Of a DNA stretch of 64,000 bases, positions 16,542-25,900 are shown in pieces. The notes below the pieces were generated by a model, which was not told the DNA's origin, searched no databases, and saw only the letters and a program-made list of their open reading frames with translations. The translations under genes were made by a program, and so were the position numbers. Numbering within the stretch: the first letter of the stretch is position 1; each line of letters opens with the position of its first letter. Origin of the DNA: JBBQWR01 sp038210495 (GTDB taxonomy: Bacteria > Planctomycetota > Planctomycetia > Pirellulales > DATAWG01); assembly GCA_038210495.1 (NCBI GenBank), contig JBBQWR010000011.1, positions 1 through 64,000 on the forward strand, in the 5' to 3' direction.

Positions 16542-19500
16542 CTATTTTTCACTTCGGAGCGCCCCGGCCTGGAAGGCGTCGAAAATTTCGGAGTATTCCG
16601 CCGGTGGTCCGTTGTCGGACGATTCTTCCAGGCCCCGCTGCGAATCGATCGGCACGCTGCCGCCGCGGCGGGTGACTCCGCCGGCTCGCGATCCGAGGCT
16701 GCGGAGCAGGTCGTTCATTTGCCGCCGGGCTTTTTCGCCGGTCTGGCCTTGAGCGGCCTGGTTGGCTTTCATTTGCTCTAGGCGACGAGCGAGCGCCTGG
16801 GCGTCTTCGGGCGACCAGTTCAAATCTTTGAGCGTCTTGGGGTCGGCGCCCTTGAGCCGTTCGAGCGCGAGGTCGAACTGTTTCTTCGCGAACTCCTTGT
16901 TCGCTGCGTCTCCGGTGTCGCCTTGGCCGCCCCCTTCGGAACCGGTCGCTGGCGACGCGCCGCCGCTGCCGCCATCGGGGATCGCATTGCCGTGCGCTTT
17001 GCCATCGGCTGTTTCGTTAGTTCGTTTGCCGGATGGCTTGCCTCCTTCAGCTTTCCCCGGCGCGCCTTCTTCAGCGCCGCTGGATTTCGCCGGGTCGGAT
17101 TTAGCGCCATCGGACTTGCCGCCCGGATTGCCGGAATCGTTCGGCTTGCCGGAGCCGTTGCCCGGTTTGCTGCCCGGCTTGCCGGTGGGTTGATCGGACA
17201 GTTTATCGTCGCCGGGCTTAGTGCCGGTTTCTCCCTTCCCCTGGCCGGGCGCCGAATTGGCGCCCTCGTCGGCAGCGGAGTGCGATCCGGCGCCGCCGGT
17301 CCCAGGTTGTTTCGCTTTCTGTCCACCGCCCGCCTTGCCCCCTCCGGAGCGATCGCCCTCGGTATCGCTTTGAGCTGAATCCGATTCCTTGGGGCTATTC
17401 GACGGTGACTTTGGCGAATCGCCATTGGAATCCTTGGGCTGCTGGCCGGTCCCCTGATCGTGCTTGTTCTCGTTGGGCTTGTTGTCTTCCTGCGGGCTAG
17501 GGCTTCCCTTGTCTTCATTCTTGCTCGCCTGACCGGCGCCCGACTTCCCTTTGTTCGAATCGGGGTCTCCCCCTTGGTCGTTCGGCTTCGTCTGGCTTGA
17601 TTTGTCGTTGGGATCCCGTTTCTGGCCGCTAGGATCGGAACCGGATTGGGCGTCGTGCCCTTTGCCGTCAGCTTTCGGCTTGAGTGGGCCGTCTCGATTG
17701 GCGCCCTGGTCCCCAACTTGTTTGACGTCGGGCTGCTTATCCGCGACGTCGCCCGGTTTCTTATCGCCCTGCTTTTTATCACCGGGTTGTTTGTTGTCGC
17801 CCGGCTGCTTTCGGTCGCCCGGTTGGGGCGTGTCTCCCGGTTGGCCAGAGGATTGATGCATGTCGTCTGATTTCTGACTATCGGGCGATTTTGAGCCAGA
17901 ATTCGGCTTCACGCCGGTATCCGGTTTTTTACCCGCGCCGGGGTTCTTCCCTGCACCGGGTTGCTGCGATTGATTCGCGGCATCGCCCGGCTTGTTGGTC
18001 TTGCCGTCCCCCGGTTTGCCGCTATCGGATTTGCCGTCGCCGGCTTCATCCCCCGGCTTCTTATCGGTCGCAGAGGACTCATTCGGTTTTTTGGCGCCGT
18101 TGGGCTTGTCTGTTCCTGTCTGCTTGTCGTCCGGCTTGTTGGCCGCGTCGGGTTTTCCTGCGCTGGACTTATTACCCTGCGGATTTGTATTTTTCGGGTT
18201 ATCGCTCGGCTGCTCCGCGCCCGGATCATTGCCGCCGTTATTTTCTTTGCCGCCGGGCTGATTGCCCTTCTTCCCATCGGCAGTCGAACCCTCATTGCCG
18301 CCGCCAGATGGGTTGGATGGGTCGTTCCCCTTTTTATTGGGATCAGACCGCTGCAAAAGCTTCTTCAGGGCTGATGCATCGTCGGAACCATCCTGGCGTG
18401 GCGGCTGGCCTTCTTGTGGGCCGGAATCATTTTTCCCGCCGCTGTTCTTGTCAGATCCTTTCGGCTGATTGGCGTCCTGCTTGCCGCCATTGTTCGCCGG
18501 ATCACCCGATTTGCTGTCGCCAGGATTCGGCTTGCCGGCGCTGTTTTGCTTATCGCTCGCTGGCTGGCCGCTTTGGGATTTATTGTCGCCGCTCGGTTGG
18601 TCCCCAGGCTTCTGGTCGCCGCTTTGTTTTTTTTCGTTCGGCGAATTCTTTTTCTCGTCTGACTTACCGCCAGACTTCTCATTGCCATCGCCCCCTTGCT
18701 TCGGCGAGCTTCCCTGCTGTCCGCTGTCGTCCGGCTTTTTCTGTTGACCGCCACTTTCCTTCGATTGATCTCCCTTTTCAGGCTGCTGGCTCTTAGGATC
18801 GGACGGCTTTTCGCGAGGCTGCGGGGATTTATCAGGTTTTTGCTCGTCGCGCGGTTTGTCCTGTTCGTTGCGAGACGGCCCTGGATTGGCGTCCGGATTG
18901 GCTTTGTCTGGCGAATTCGGCCGTTGATCGCGCTTCGCGTCCGGATTGTTGTTGGAACCCTGTTGTGGATCACCTTCGCGCTTGGGCTCACGCGGTTTCT
19001 GGTCGGGATCGATCGCCGGATTTTTATCTTCCGGATTCCCATTGGGATTGTTGGCCTTGCTCCCGTCCGCTGGCTGGGGATTCCCGTCGTTGTTCGCCCG
19101 ATCGGCGGCCGGTTGGCGGCGCTGCGCGGAGATGACATGGATCCGCCGGTGCGCAGTCTGCGTTTCGTTGGCTTTCGGTTGCCGATTGTCGCGAGCCGTC
19201 GCCCAATACTCGATCAGATCGCCTTCCTTGAGATTCAGCTTGGCGGCGTCGAACGTGAACTTGGTCACTGACGGGCCGACCTTTTTTTCGCTCATGAGCG
19301 GCAGATTATCGATCAGCGGCTTTTCACCGCGCGCCGCCGGAACCTTCGCCGCCGACAGCGTCACCGAGGTCAACGCAAAATCCGGATCGAGGGCGCGAAT
19401 TTCCAACAGCAATCGCCCATTGGCGGGAACTTCGGCCTCTTCTTTTTCGGGGGCTAGAAATTTCACTTCCGGCGGCAAGTCGGGGAAAACGTCGATTTGA

Positions 19501-20756
19501 TACTGCACCGGCTGCGGCTTGTCCCGACCATCTGGACGTAGCATGTACCGGCTGTACAAGGCGCGCCCCTTGTCGTCAAGCAACAGCAGCAGCGTTGCGG
19601 TCGTCTTGATCCGCTTGTCGTCGAGCGTCATCAACGGCTCTTCGTGATGACTGTCTCCTTCCAGCAGCAGGTTGGCCCGCTGGAGAGTCTGATTCGAGCG
19701 GCCGTGGATCGTGACTTTCGTTCCTTCGGGAGCACGAATGTCGCCGACATTTTCGATGTGCGTCTTGCGGCGGTCCATGTACGCCGGGAATTCGAAGTCG
19801 ATACTCTCGACGCCGATCGTCGGCGCCGAGGTCGCCTGCAAATGATAGACGGGACTGATCGCATCGCCGGCTTCGATCCGATAGTCGACATCCTGTTGCA
19901 GTCCGCCGTCTCCGGCGGGAATCTTGGCCGCGTGGCGGCTCCCGTTAGGCGCTACAAACATCTGCACGGCTCGATCGACCGTTTGATGGTCGGCCGTCGT
20001 ATAGATCACGCGAACCGGTTCGTTTTCGCCGACTCCGCGAATTTCGGCGGTCACATCGACCGGCTGGCCGAGGAACTCCTCGCGGTTGCCCGGCAGCACG
20101 TCGGCGATCGTGACTCGCGTCGGCGCCTTGATGTCGGCCCAAGGCATCGCCACGCGGCCGAGCGTGTCGAGGGGGTTCTTGGGCGACAACAAGTAGTAGC
20201 CGATAAACAGCACGAGCACGCCCATCAGCAGATAGCCCATGTGAACGACGTGCGTGCGATCGACGGTCGCTTCGAGGGGGGTTCGGGAGAGATTCGTGGC
20301 GGCTTGTTCTTCGACGGCATGAAAGATCCGCTCGTTCACGCCCGCCCGCTCCTGGCGAAGGAACAGGAAATTGATCAGCGAATTTTTCAGCGTCGGCTTG
20401 CCCAGTTCGATCGTCTGGGCGGCGTAGATCGGGTTGATCCGAAAGATGACCAACGGCGCCAGATAGCGAACGACAAACCAAGCGGCGCCGACCAGGAACC
20501 CGGCGAAGAAAAACACCCGACCGCCAAAACCAAGTCCCCCCTTGAACATCCAATGATCGATCAGAGCGACGCCGAGCAAATACAGAATCGTTCCGGCCAA
20601 AAACGTGAGCAGCGCGCCGGCCAACTCGACCCCTTTGACCTGCGACCGCGCTTTGCGGATTTGCGTGTCGATGAACTCGTCGTACTCGACCCACTGTCCG
20701 TTGGACTTGGGCGAAGGCTTGGGCGTCGGCCCGCGGTTGACTGTTCCGGTTGCCAT
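16542..20756 (-). CDS. Very large membrane protein with about 735 low-complexity residues (1404 aa)
   Basis: ATG 20756. The N-terminal 200 residues carry three membrane helices (about 44-66, 80-98 and 170-190) and resemble the DUF4175-like proteins of planctomycetes. Residues about 200-540 are beta-rich domains (for example VRVIYTTADHQTVDRAVQMF). Residues about 545-1280 are a hydrophilic tail of Gly, Pro, Asn, Lys, Ser, Asp and Gln, with many KPGD/NKPGD-like pieces. A helical C-terminal domain (ANKEFAKKQFDLALERLKG, about 1285-1350) follows, ending at 1404. The reading frame stays open for 4.2 kb and both ends look folded, so the tail is real coding sequence. MoxR ATPase and VWA genes that often accompany this family are not seen here. 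Function unknown; a role at or across the envelope is inferred. Confidence 0.82.
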   Translation of the reverse strand: MATGTVNRGPTPKPSPKSNGQWVEYDEFIDTQIRKARSQVKGVELAGALLTFLAGTILYLLGVALIDHWMFKGGLGFGGRVFFFAGFLVGAAWFVVRYLAPLVIFRINPIYAAQTIELGKPTLKNSLINFLFLRQERAGVNERIFHAVEEQAATNLSRTPLEATVDRTHVVHMGYLLMGVLVLFIGYYLLSPKNPLDTLGRVAMPWADIKAPTRVTIADVLPGNREEFLGQPVDVTAEIRGVGENEPVRVIYTTADHQTVDRAVQMFVAPNGSRHAAKIPAGDGGLQQDVDYRIEAGDAISPVYHLQATSAPTIGVESIDFEFPAYMDRRKTHIENVGDIRAPEGTKVTIHGRSNQTLQRANLLLEGDSHHEEPLMTLDDKRIKTTATLLLLLDDKGRALYSRYMLRPDGRDKPQPVQYQIDVFPDLPPEVKFLAPEKEEAEVPANGRLLLEIRALDPDFALTSVTLSAAKVPAARGEKPLIDNLPLMSEKKVGPSVTKFTFDAAKLNLKEGDLIEYWATARDNRQPKANETQTAHRRIHVISAQRRQPAADRANNDGNPQPADGSKANNPNGNPEDKNPAIDPDQKPREPKREGDPQQGSNNNPDAKRDQRPNSPDKANPDANPGPSRNEQDKPRDEQKPDKSPQPREKPSDPKSQQPEKGDQSKESGGQQKKPDDSGQQGSSPKQGGDGNEKSGGKSDEKKNSPNEKKQSGDQKPGDQPSGDNKSQSGQPASDKQNSAGKPNPGDSKSGDPANNGGKQDANQPKGSDKNSGGKNDSGPQEGQPPRQDGSDDASALKKLLQRSDPNKKGNDPSNPSGGGNEGSTADGKKGNQPGGKENNGGNDPGAEQPSDNPKNTNPQGNKSSAGKPDAANKPDDKQTGTDKPNGAKKPNESSATDKKPGDEAGDGKSDSGKPGDGKTNKPGDAANQSQQPGAGKNPGAGKKPDTGVKPNSGSKSPDSQKSDDMHQSSGQPGDTPQPGDRKQPGDNKQPGDKKQGDKKPGDVADKQPDVKQVGDQGANRDGPLKPKADGKGHDAQSGSDPSGQKRDPNDKSSQTKPNDQGGDPDSNKGKSGAGQASKNEDKGSPSPQEDNKPNENKHDQGTGQQPKDSNGDSPKSPSNSPKESDSAQSDTEGDRSGGGKAGGGQKAKQPGTGGAGSHSAADEGANSAPGQGKGETGTKPGDDKLSDQPTGKPGSKPGNGSGKPNDSGNPGGKSDGAKSDPAKSSGAEEGAPGKAEGGKPSGKRTNETADGKAHGNAIPDGGSGGASPATGSEGGGQGDTGDAANKEFAKKQFDLALERLKGADPKTLKDLNWSPEDAQALARRLEQMKANQAAQGQTGEKARRQMNDLLRSLGSRAGGVTRRGGSVPIDSQRGLEESSDNGPPAEYSEIFDAFQAGALRSEK
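16916..19121 (-). repeat. Low-complexity coding segment (approximate limits)
   Basis: This 2.2-kb section encodes the Gly/Pro/Asn/Lys/Asp/Ser/Gln tail of the 1404-residue protein. Short recurring words such as KPGD and NKPGD are scattered with irregular spacing; I saw no exact tandem array. Confidence 0.75.
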
Positions 20757-20767
20757 GGTGTTTGAGT

Positions 20768-20797
20768 AGTCGGGAGACGGAAGTCGGGAGTCGGGAG
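20768..20797. repeat. GTCGGGAG-type simple repeat
   Basis: Three copies of a (A)GTCGGGAG-like unit lie in the 336-base gene-free stretch 20757-21093, just upstream of the large membrane protein. Related pieces occur at 22293-22385 (both orientations) and at 43141-43170. Otherwise that stretch holds only GC-rich sequence with a partial GGGGCTTCGGCGAGGC element near 21014. Confidence 0.6.
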
Positions 20798-21093
20798 TTT
20801 ACGAAGCAAGGCGGTCATTTGGCGCCGGCGCCACGCTGCGATTCATTATAGACGCGGCAGCGGCTCGATTTGATCCGTCAACGCAATTTTAGCGGCTCAA
20901 ACGGCCCGATGCGACTCGGCTTGGCGCGAATATTCAGCCTCCGGCCCTAAAAGTTCTGGGTGGCCGCGGCTGGACCGAAGGGAAACCCCGGTGGCCTGCT
21001 CTCGAAGTCCAAATCTCGCTCCGGGGCTTCGGCGAGGCCCCCCCGAGCCCCCGGCGCCCATAGATTTGATAGGCCCCCCTCAAAGCTCATCCC

Positions 21094-22272
21094 TCAGCGG
21101 CCCGAATCGATCGCCTTTTGGTAGATGCGATAGGTCTTGTAGCGATGGCCACCGACCGCTTCGATCGTGCGGTTGATGAGCGAGTTGTCTTCCAGGGTCC
21201 AACTCAATTCGGCGCCGGTCAGTCCGATCTCTTTCGTGCCGTAGTCGAACGTCCGCAGAATCAACAGCTCGGCAATGCCTTGCCGGCGGAATTCGGGAAT
21301 GACTCCCAGCGCCAGCAGCCGCCCGGTTTTGATGCGTTTCAGATTGCGATAAAACCGGATCAAGCCGATCGGCAGCCCAAACGGAAACAATCGGCCGTTG
21401 ATCGATCGGGCCGCCTCGTTGAAATCCGGCAGCGTCATCGAGAAGCCCACCGGCCGGCCCTTCGCCTCGGCAATGAAGATCAGCTCCGGGATCGCCAGAT
21501 GCATCAAAAATTTCGCGAGGTGATTGAACTCCGCCAGCGTCATTGGCACGTCGCCCCAGTTGTCCGCCCAGGCGCCGTTGTAGATGTCTCGGCAGCGAAG
21601 AATGTCGGCGGTCAAATCGTTCCGCCGCAGCGGCCGGACGGTAACGCCGCTTCGCGCGACGATCCGCTCCACGCGCGGCCGCCATTGCTCGATTCGGTTG
21701 TCCGTGGTGAACCACCAGGCATACAAGTCCTTGGCCTTCGTGAGACCCCACGCCTCGAGTAGCCGCGCATAATAGGGCGGATTGTGATTCATCATGACCC
21801 GAGGCGGCGTGTCGAATCCATCGATGAGCAGTCCGCAACTGTAGTTCATCGAATAGTCGATCGGGCCCATGATCCGACTGCGCCCGCGAGCCGCGAGCCA
21901 ATTGACGGCCGCGTCGAGCAGCGAATCGGCGACCGCCTGATCGTCGATCGATTCGAACATGCCGAAGCACCCGACATTGTCGCCGTGATGAGCGTTGAAG
22001 AGCGGATCGTCGCTCACCAGAATTCGCCCCACGGGCCGACCCGCGCGCCAAGCGATCAGCGGCACGGCGGCGCCGTGGATATAAAACGGATGTTTTCGAG
22101 GATCGATGAATTCCTTCCGCTCCATCAGCAGCGGCGGCGCCCAGGCCGGATCGTCGCGATAGATTTGCCACGGCAAGCGGACGAATTGATTTCGGTCCAG
22201 CCTGGAAACGGCGGGCCGAATTTCAATCCGGGTCTGGGCGGGCGAATCGGGGGGACGGAGCTGGGTGGTCAC
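21094..22272 (-). CDS. GNAT-family N-acetyltransferase-like protein (392 aa)
   Basis: The C-terminal third contains LALGVIPEFRRQGIAELLI, the acetyl-CoA binding motif A of the GNAT fold (R-x-x-G-x). The rest (VRLPWQIYRDDPAWAPPLL at the N-terminus, MGPIDYSMNYSCGLLIDGFD in the middle) matches a recurrent bacterial family of about 380 residues annotated only as a hypothetical or GNAT protein. It is a soluble cytoplasmic enzyme with no signal peptide. The start is GTG 22272; the Shine-Dalgarno is poor, so the first few residues are uncertain. Acceptor substrate unknown. Confidence 0.78.
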   Translation of the reverse strand: MTTQLRPPDSPAQTRIEIRPAVSRLDRNQFVRLPWQIYRDDPAWAPPLLMERKEFIDPRKHPFYIHGAAVPLIAWRAGRPVGRILVSDDPLFNAHHGDNVGCFGMFESIDDQAVADSLLDAAVNWLAARGRSRIMGPIDYSMNYSCGLLIDGFDTPPRVMMNHNPPYYARLLEAWGLTKAKDLYAWWFTTDNRIEQWRPRVERIVARSGVTVRPLRRNDLTADILRCRDIYNGAWADNWGDVPMTLAEFNHLAKFLMHLAIPELIFIAEAKGRPVGFSMTLPDFNEAARSINGRLFPFGLPIGLIRFYRNLKRIKTGRLLALGVIPEFRRQGIAELLILRTFDYGTKEIGLTGAELSWTLEDNSLINRTIEAVGGHRYKTYRIYQKAIDSGR

Positions 22273-22292
22273 TAGGGAGGCCCTTGTTTAGC

Positions 22293-22385
22293 CGGGAGAT
22301 GGGGGTCGGGACTCGTGAGTGAAGGCACGCACCGCCGCAATGCAGCGCCCAGACTCCCGACGCCCGCGACTCCCGACGCCCGACT
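22293..22385. repeat. Inverted GGTCGGGA / TCCCGAC repeat cluster
   Basis: The plus strand shows GGGAGATGGGGGTCGGGACT, and about 60 bases later ACTCCCGACGCCCGCGACTC followed by CCCGACGCCCGAC. The two sides can pair. It lies just upstream of the GNAT gene. Confidence 0.5.
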
Positions 22386-22462
22386 TGCACTAAGCATAAA
22401 GTTCGCGGGCGGAACCGGCAAATGCGATTTGCTGCAAGCCGACTCTTGCGAAACAACCGGGC

Positions 22463-22702
22463 ATGAATAGAATGAAGGTAGTTGTGCCGCAACCACCTTT
22501 TTTCCCACCGGGGTGTCGTTTGCTTACTGAAAAAGAAGTTTCCAAGAGTTGGCGGACGCTCTTCAAAGGCGCGGAAATCACCGAAGACGATTTGTCCAAG
22601 GCTGAGACGCTGCTCGACGAGCTACGCCCGGAAAGTCCTCTCCGCCATCGACTCGGTGGCGAACTCGAAGAACTCCGCCGAATCGCGACGGCGAGTCACT
22701 AG
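22463..22702 (+). CDS. Small hypothetical protein (79 aa)
   Basis: ATG 22463 (a second ATG is at 22472). After a basic and Pro-rich beginning the peptide is a convincing helical sequence: LLTEKEVSKSWRTLFKGAEI, then DDLSKAETLLDELRPESPLR. It is charged, has no signal peptide and looks like a small cytoplasmic protein. It stands alone between a gene read away from it and the BBP7-like gene that converges on it. Family not recognised. Confidence 0.45.
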   Translation: MNRMKVVVPQPPFFPPGCRLLTEKEVSKSWRTLFKGAEITEDDLSKAETLLDELRPESPLRHRLGGELEELRRIATASH

Positions 22703-22808
22703 CCGACCGTCTGACAGTCGCCAAGCGGCAGCCGCCAAACTTCCGAGCGACTTTCGCTCCAAATCTTGCAACGGGCCAATTTTGCAGCGGGCCAAGCCGT
22801 TTGCGTTG

Positions 22809-24173
22809 CTAGTAGTTGATGTCGAAACCGACATTGACGCCGTTGATATAGGTGTGCTGATTCTTGGGCCCAGGCAGAATCCCCATATCCGGCAGCGTGT
22901 AATCCACGCGTTGACTCGCGCGACTTATGCCTGACATCAACATGCCGGTATAACCAACGCGGATTGAGGCCGCCTTCGTTAGCTGAAATGCCGTGTCCAG
23001 GCGTAACTCACCCATCGGGGCGAAGGACACCTGATTGAGCGAATGAGAAAAGCTGTTGGTCGCTTGGCCCGCCGGAACGACCGATGACACCTGGTTGATC
23101 AGTTGATTCTGGACGAGCGTAGTGATTGTCGGCGGACTTAAGTTCGTGGTGTTGACCGTGGTCGTCGTCCGAATCGTAGTGCTGGAAAATCCGGAGCCGG
23201 TCGCCCCCTGTTGCTTGATCGTTTGGAAGTTGGCCGTCGGCGCAAAGCGGAATTCACTTCCGAACGTCCAGCGGCCTTTCTTGTCTTCCCATTGCAACTT
23301 GATCTCGGGACCGACCATGTTGTTGTCCACGCCGGTCGAAACAAAATTGGGGGCGGAATCGACAGTCGTGGTGGTCGTGTCGATGGCCGTCGTCGTCGTG
23401 GTTCCCGTAAGCGATGTGCTCGTGATCGGAAAGCCAGGCACCGGCGTCGTGGCGATCTGAGTTTGTTGGACCGTGGTGCCACTGACCGTGAATCGATCGT
23501 GAAGTTGAAAGAATTTGGCGCCCAAGCCGATGTTCCACAACCCGCCGTTGTGTCCAGGTTCGTAGCGAAAGGTCTTCAACAGGTCGACGCCCACGAAGCG
23601 CGTTAAGTTGTCCGCTTCCAATGGCGCGAACAGCGTGGGAATTGATACTCCGGCAATTATTCGCTCGTTTGTAAAAGCGACGTTCGTCGGCTGGTTGGAC
23701 TTCAAAGAATTGAACTGGTTGTTGCTCTTGATGATAACAGTATCCCAGCCGTAGTTGTCGTCCTCCACATACCCCAACTCAAAGCGATTGCCCCACACGA
23801 AATTCGCCTTGATGAATCCAGTGGTGTTCTCGCTGGTCCCAAGCGCTGCCGCGTCGCTGCTGCCGATCGTGGTGGTGCCCGGTTGATGGATCGAGTAATA
23901 GAACCGCTCGTAGCGAAAGAACGGTCCGTAGTTTCCCTTGAAGTAGTTATCTTGGGATTGTTCTTCCGGAGGAGCGAACAATTGGAAATCGGCGATGCTG
24001 CCCAGGTCGATCGGGTGGAAGGGCTGCAGGTCGGTCTCTCGTGATCCGCCGCCCATGCCTCCCGCGGAGTCCTCTGCCCTGCCTCCCGCGGAATCGTCCG
24101 ATCTGGCGGCCGATGTCCCGGCGACGAGTATCGCCAATGCGATTAGCCACGACCTAGTGCGATGGAATTGCAT
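22809..24173 (-). CDS. BBP7-like outer-membrane beta-barrel protein (454 aa)
   Basis: ATG 24173. A signal peptide (LIALAILVAGTSAARS) precedes a short Gly/Asp-rich stretch. The N-terminal section FFRYERFYYSIHQPGTTTIG and repeated aromatic strands are typical of the planctomycete BBP7 porin-like family, and the last residues (NGVNVGFDINY) form a terminal barrel strand ending in an aromatic residue. A Thr/Val-rich section around residues 215-345 (for example TTTTAIDTTTTTVDSAPN) would be a long external loop. It probably forms a pore or surface barrel in the outer membrane. No partner gene is adjacent. Confidence 0.75.
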   Translation of the reverse strand: MQFHRTRSWLIALAILVAGTSAARSDDSAGGRAEDSAGGMGGGSRETDLQPFHPIDLGSIADFQLFAPPEEQSQDNYFKGNYGPFFRYERFYYSIHQPGTTTIGSSDAAALGTSENTTGFIKANFVWGNRFELGYVEDDNYGWDTVIIKSNNQFNSLKSNQPTNVAFTNERIIAGVSIPTLFAPLEADNLTRFVGVDLLKTFRYEPGHNGGLWNIGLGAKFFQLHDRFTVSGTTVQQTQIATTPVPGFPITSTSLTGTTTTTAIDTTTTTVDSAPNFVSTGVDNNMVGPEIKLQWEDKKGRWTFGSEFRFAPTANFQTIKQQGATGSGFSSTTIRTTTTVNTTNLSPPTITTLVQNQLINQVSSVVPAGQATNSFSHSLNQVSFAPMGELRLDTAFQLTKAASIRVGYTGMLMSGISRASQRVDYTLPDMGILPGPKNQHTYINGVNVGFDINY

Positions 24174-24688
24174 AGTTTAGGTCCGCTCTCTAGCTGCTCT
24201 TTGATCCGCGCCCGCTCTTCACAACGAAGAGACAACGCTTTGGATGTGCCGGTAGTATCGGATGTGCCGGCCGAACCAGTTGAGTAAGAACGGTAAAATG
24301 TAACGGAAATGACTCTTATTCCGGCTGCCGGCGTGGGCCTGGGTAAGATGGATCGAGTGGCGAGCCACGATTCCGCCCTGGTGAATCGTAACGGTCCGAT
24401 CAGATAGCATCCCAGGAGGGATGCTACCCATCAAGGCGGTCCGGTTTAGCTTCGCTTGATACGCCACACGATGCGTTTACCTCCCCACGATCCAGCTAAT
24501 TGTCGCCCACCGGCGCGAAGCGTATACTCTCAGCAGCAACGATTTGTAGCACAGGCATCCTGCCAGTGTTGTCGGGCCACGGGCTCAAACCCTGTGCTAC
24601 GTCGCTAAGCCACGGGCTGGAAGCCTGTGCTACGATTTCGGTAAACGGCGTCGCTTCTTTTGCTAGCAGCTCCGAGGAGGTTAGGGTC
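24174..24688. other. 515-base intergenic region with CACAGGC-type repeats
   Basis: The left part, 24174-24540, contains no convincing gene; a minus-strand frame at 24219-24467 is judged spurious. The right part holds the GTAGCACAGGC/GCCTGTGCTAC repeats listed separately. The TraB-like gene begins at the end. Confidence 0.5.
24546..24634. repeat. GTAGCACAGGC ... GCCTGTGCTAC repeat cluster
   Basis: GTAGCACAGGCATCCTGCC is followed by GGGCTCAAACCCTGTGCTAC and then GGGCTGGAAGCCTGTGCTAC. These share one CAGGCTxxxAGCCTG core. Related copies lie at 1031-1050 and 62954-62967. Confidence 0.65.
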
Positions 24689-25639
24689 ATGATCTCAAAT
24701 GGACGAGCTTTTTGGACGAAAGTCCTGACGGGGACGATGACCGTGGCCTTGGCCACCCACGGGGCGCTCGCCGAGCCGCCAGCCAAAACGGCTGCCGACG
24801 CCAAGACGCCCAAGTCGGCCGTCAAAAAGCCCGACCCGAAATTCGTCCGCCTCGTGCTCGACAAGGCCGGCGATCCGCAGGCAATGGAAACGGCCGTCGT
24901 CCACTATGTTCCGGCCAAAGAAGGAGACCGGCCGGGCTTGTCGGTCGATCTCGTGGCCGCCGTGCATGTCGGCGAAAAGTCGTACTACGACAAGCTCAAT
25001 ACGCTGTTCGAGGGCTACGACGCTCTGCTTTACGAACTGGTCGCCGATAAGAACGTCGTGCCGCAGCCCGGGCAAAAGGCCCGCAGCGTCGTCTCGTCAA
25101 TCCAGGTCGGCCTGAAGAGCATGCTCGACCTGGAGTTTCAGCTCGATTGCGTGGACTACTCCAAGAAAAATTTCGTCCACGCCGACATGACGCCCGACGA
25201 AATGGCCAAGTCGATGAAGGAGCGAAACGAAAGCCTGCTGACCATCATGATTCGGATGATGGGCGCCGGAATGGCTCAAAACGGCGCCCAAAACACGTCC
25301 GAAATCGATCTCATCATGGCCCTGTTGGACAAAAACCGCGCCGTGCAGATGAAGCGATTCATGGCCACTCAAATGGACGATATGGATGGCCTGACCGCGG
25401 CGTTGGCCGGCCCCAAGGGTTCGACATTGATCACCGAGCGCAACAAGGCCGCCTTGAAAGTCCTTACAGACGAAATCAAGTCCGGCAAGAAGAAGATCGC
25501 CATCTTTTACGGCGGCGGCCATTTGGTCGACATGGAGCAGCGGCTGTTCAACGAGTTCGGTCTGAAGCGCGATGGCGAGCAATGGCTCGAAGCCTGGAAT
25601 CTTCGCTTGCCCGGCAAAGACGGCAAGACCGGTAAATAG
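24689..25639 (+). CDS. TraB/GumN-family protein (316 aa)
   Basis: ATG 24689 has GAGGAGG at 24674; the longer frame from 24500 runs through the repeats and is rejected. Residues 1-27 form a signal peptide ending ALA. The two family blocks are visible: AAVHVGEKSYYDKLNTLFEG followed by YDALLYELV near residue 90-120, and KKIAIFYGGGHLVDMEQRL near the C-terminus, both with the conserved His and Glu/Asp. TraB/GumN proteins are distantly related to TIKI metalloproteases; hydrolase activity is possible but unproven for this branch. It is the gene upstream of plsC and cdsA. Confidence 0.82.
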   Translation: MISNGRAFWTKVLTGTMTVALATHGALAEPPAKTAADAKTPKSAVKKPDPKFVRLVLDKAGDPQAMETAVVHYVPAKEGDRPGLSVDLVAAVHVGEKSYYDKLNTLFEGYDALLYELVADKNVVPQPGQKARSVVSSIQVGLKSMLDLEFQLDCVDYSKKNFVHADMTPDEMAKSMKERNESLLTIMIRMMGAGMAQNGAQNTSEIDLIMALLDKNRAVQMKRFMATQMDDMDGLTAALAGPKGSTLITERNKAALKVLTDEIKSGKKKIAIFYGGGHLVDMEQRLFNEFGLKRDGEQWLEAWNLRLPGKDGKTGK

Positions 25640-25647
25640 CGCCAAAA

Positions 25648-25781
25648 GGTGAGCGAGGGGCGTAAGCCCCCTGTTCTGCGGCGATCCGGGGCGTGAATCT
25701 CTCGACGCGTCTGTTGTTCCGCTACCGATTATCTTCCGGCCGGTCACATCTCCACCAGGGAGTTAACGCTCCCCGCTCGCC
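25648..25781. repeat. Inverted repeat pair GGTGAGCGAGGGGCG / CGCTCCCCGCTCGCC
   Basis: GGTGAGCGAGGGGCGTAAGC and onward (25648-25673) is repeated as an imperfect reverse complement at 25756-25781. The left arm itself folds as GGGGC-GTAA-GCCCC. The pair flanks about 80 bases between the TraB-like gene and plsC. Confidence 0.6.
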
Positions 25782-25900
25782 GACGCGCTGTTCGCCCTCG
25801 TTCGGTGACGCGCGGCGCCGCTCCGGCCACTCAGCTAGCGACCCTCGGCGCGCATCTAGCTCGCCCCGGGGCTTTCACGTTCGGCTCGGCGGAGACTATT

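Noticed and set aside
16916..19121. Low-complexity section considered as a frameshift artefact
   Set aside because: The frame stays open and is followed by a folded-looking helical domain in the same frame.
24219..24467. 82-residue minus-strand frame
   Set aside because: No start signals and no protein-like pattern; located in repeat-containing intergenic DNA.
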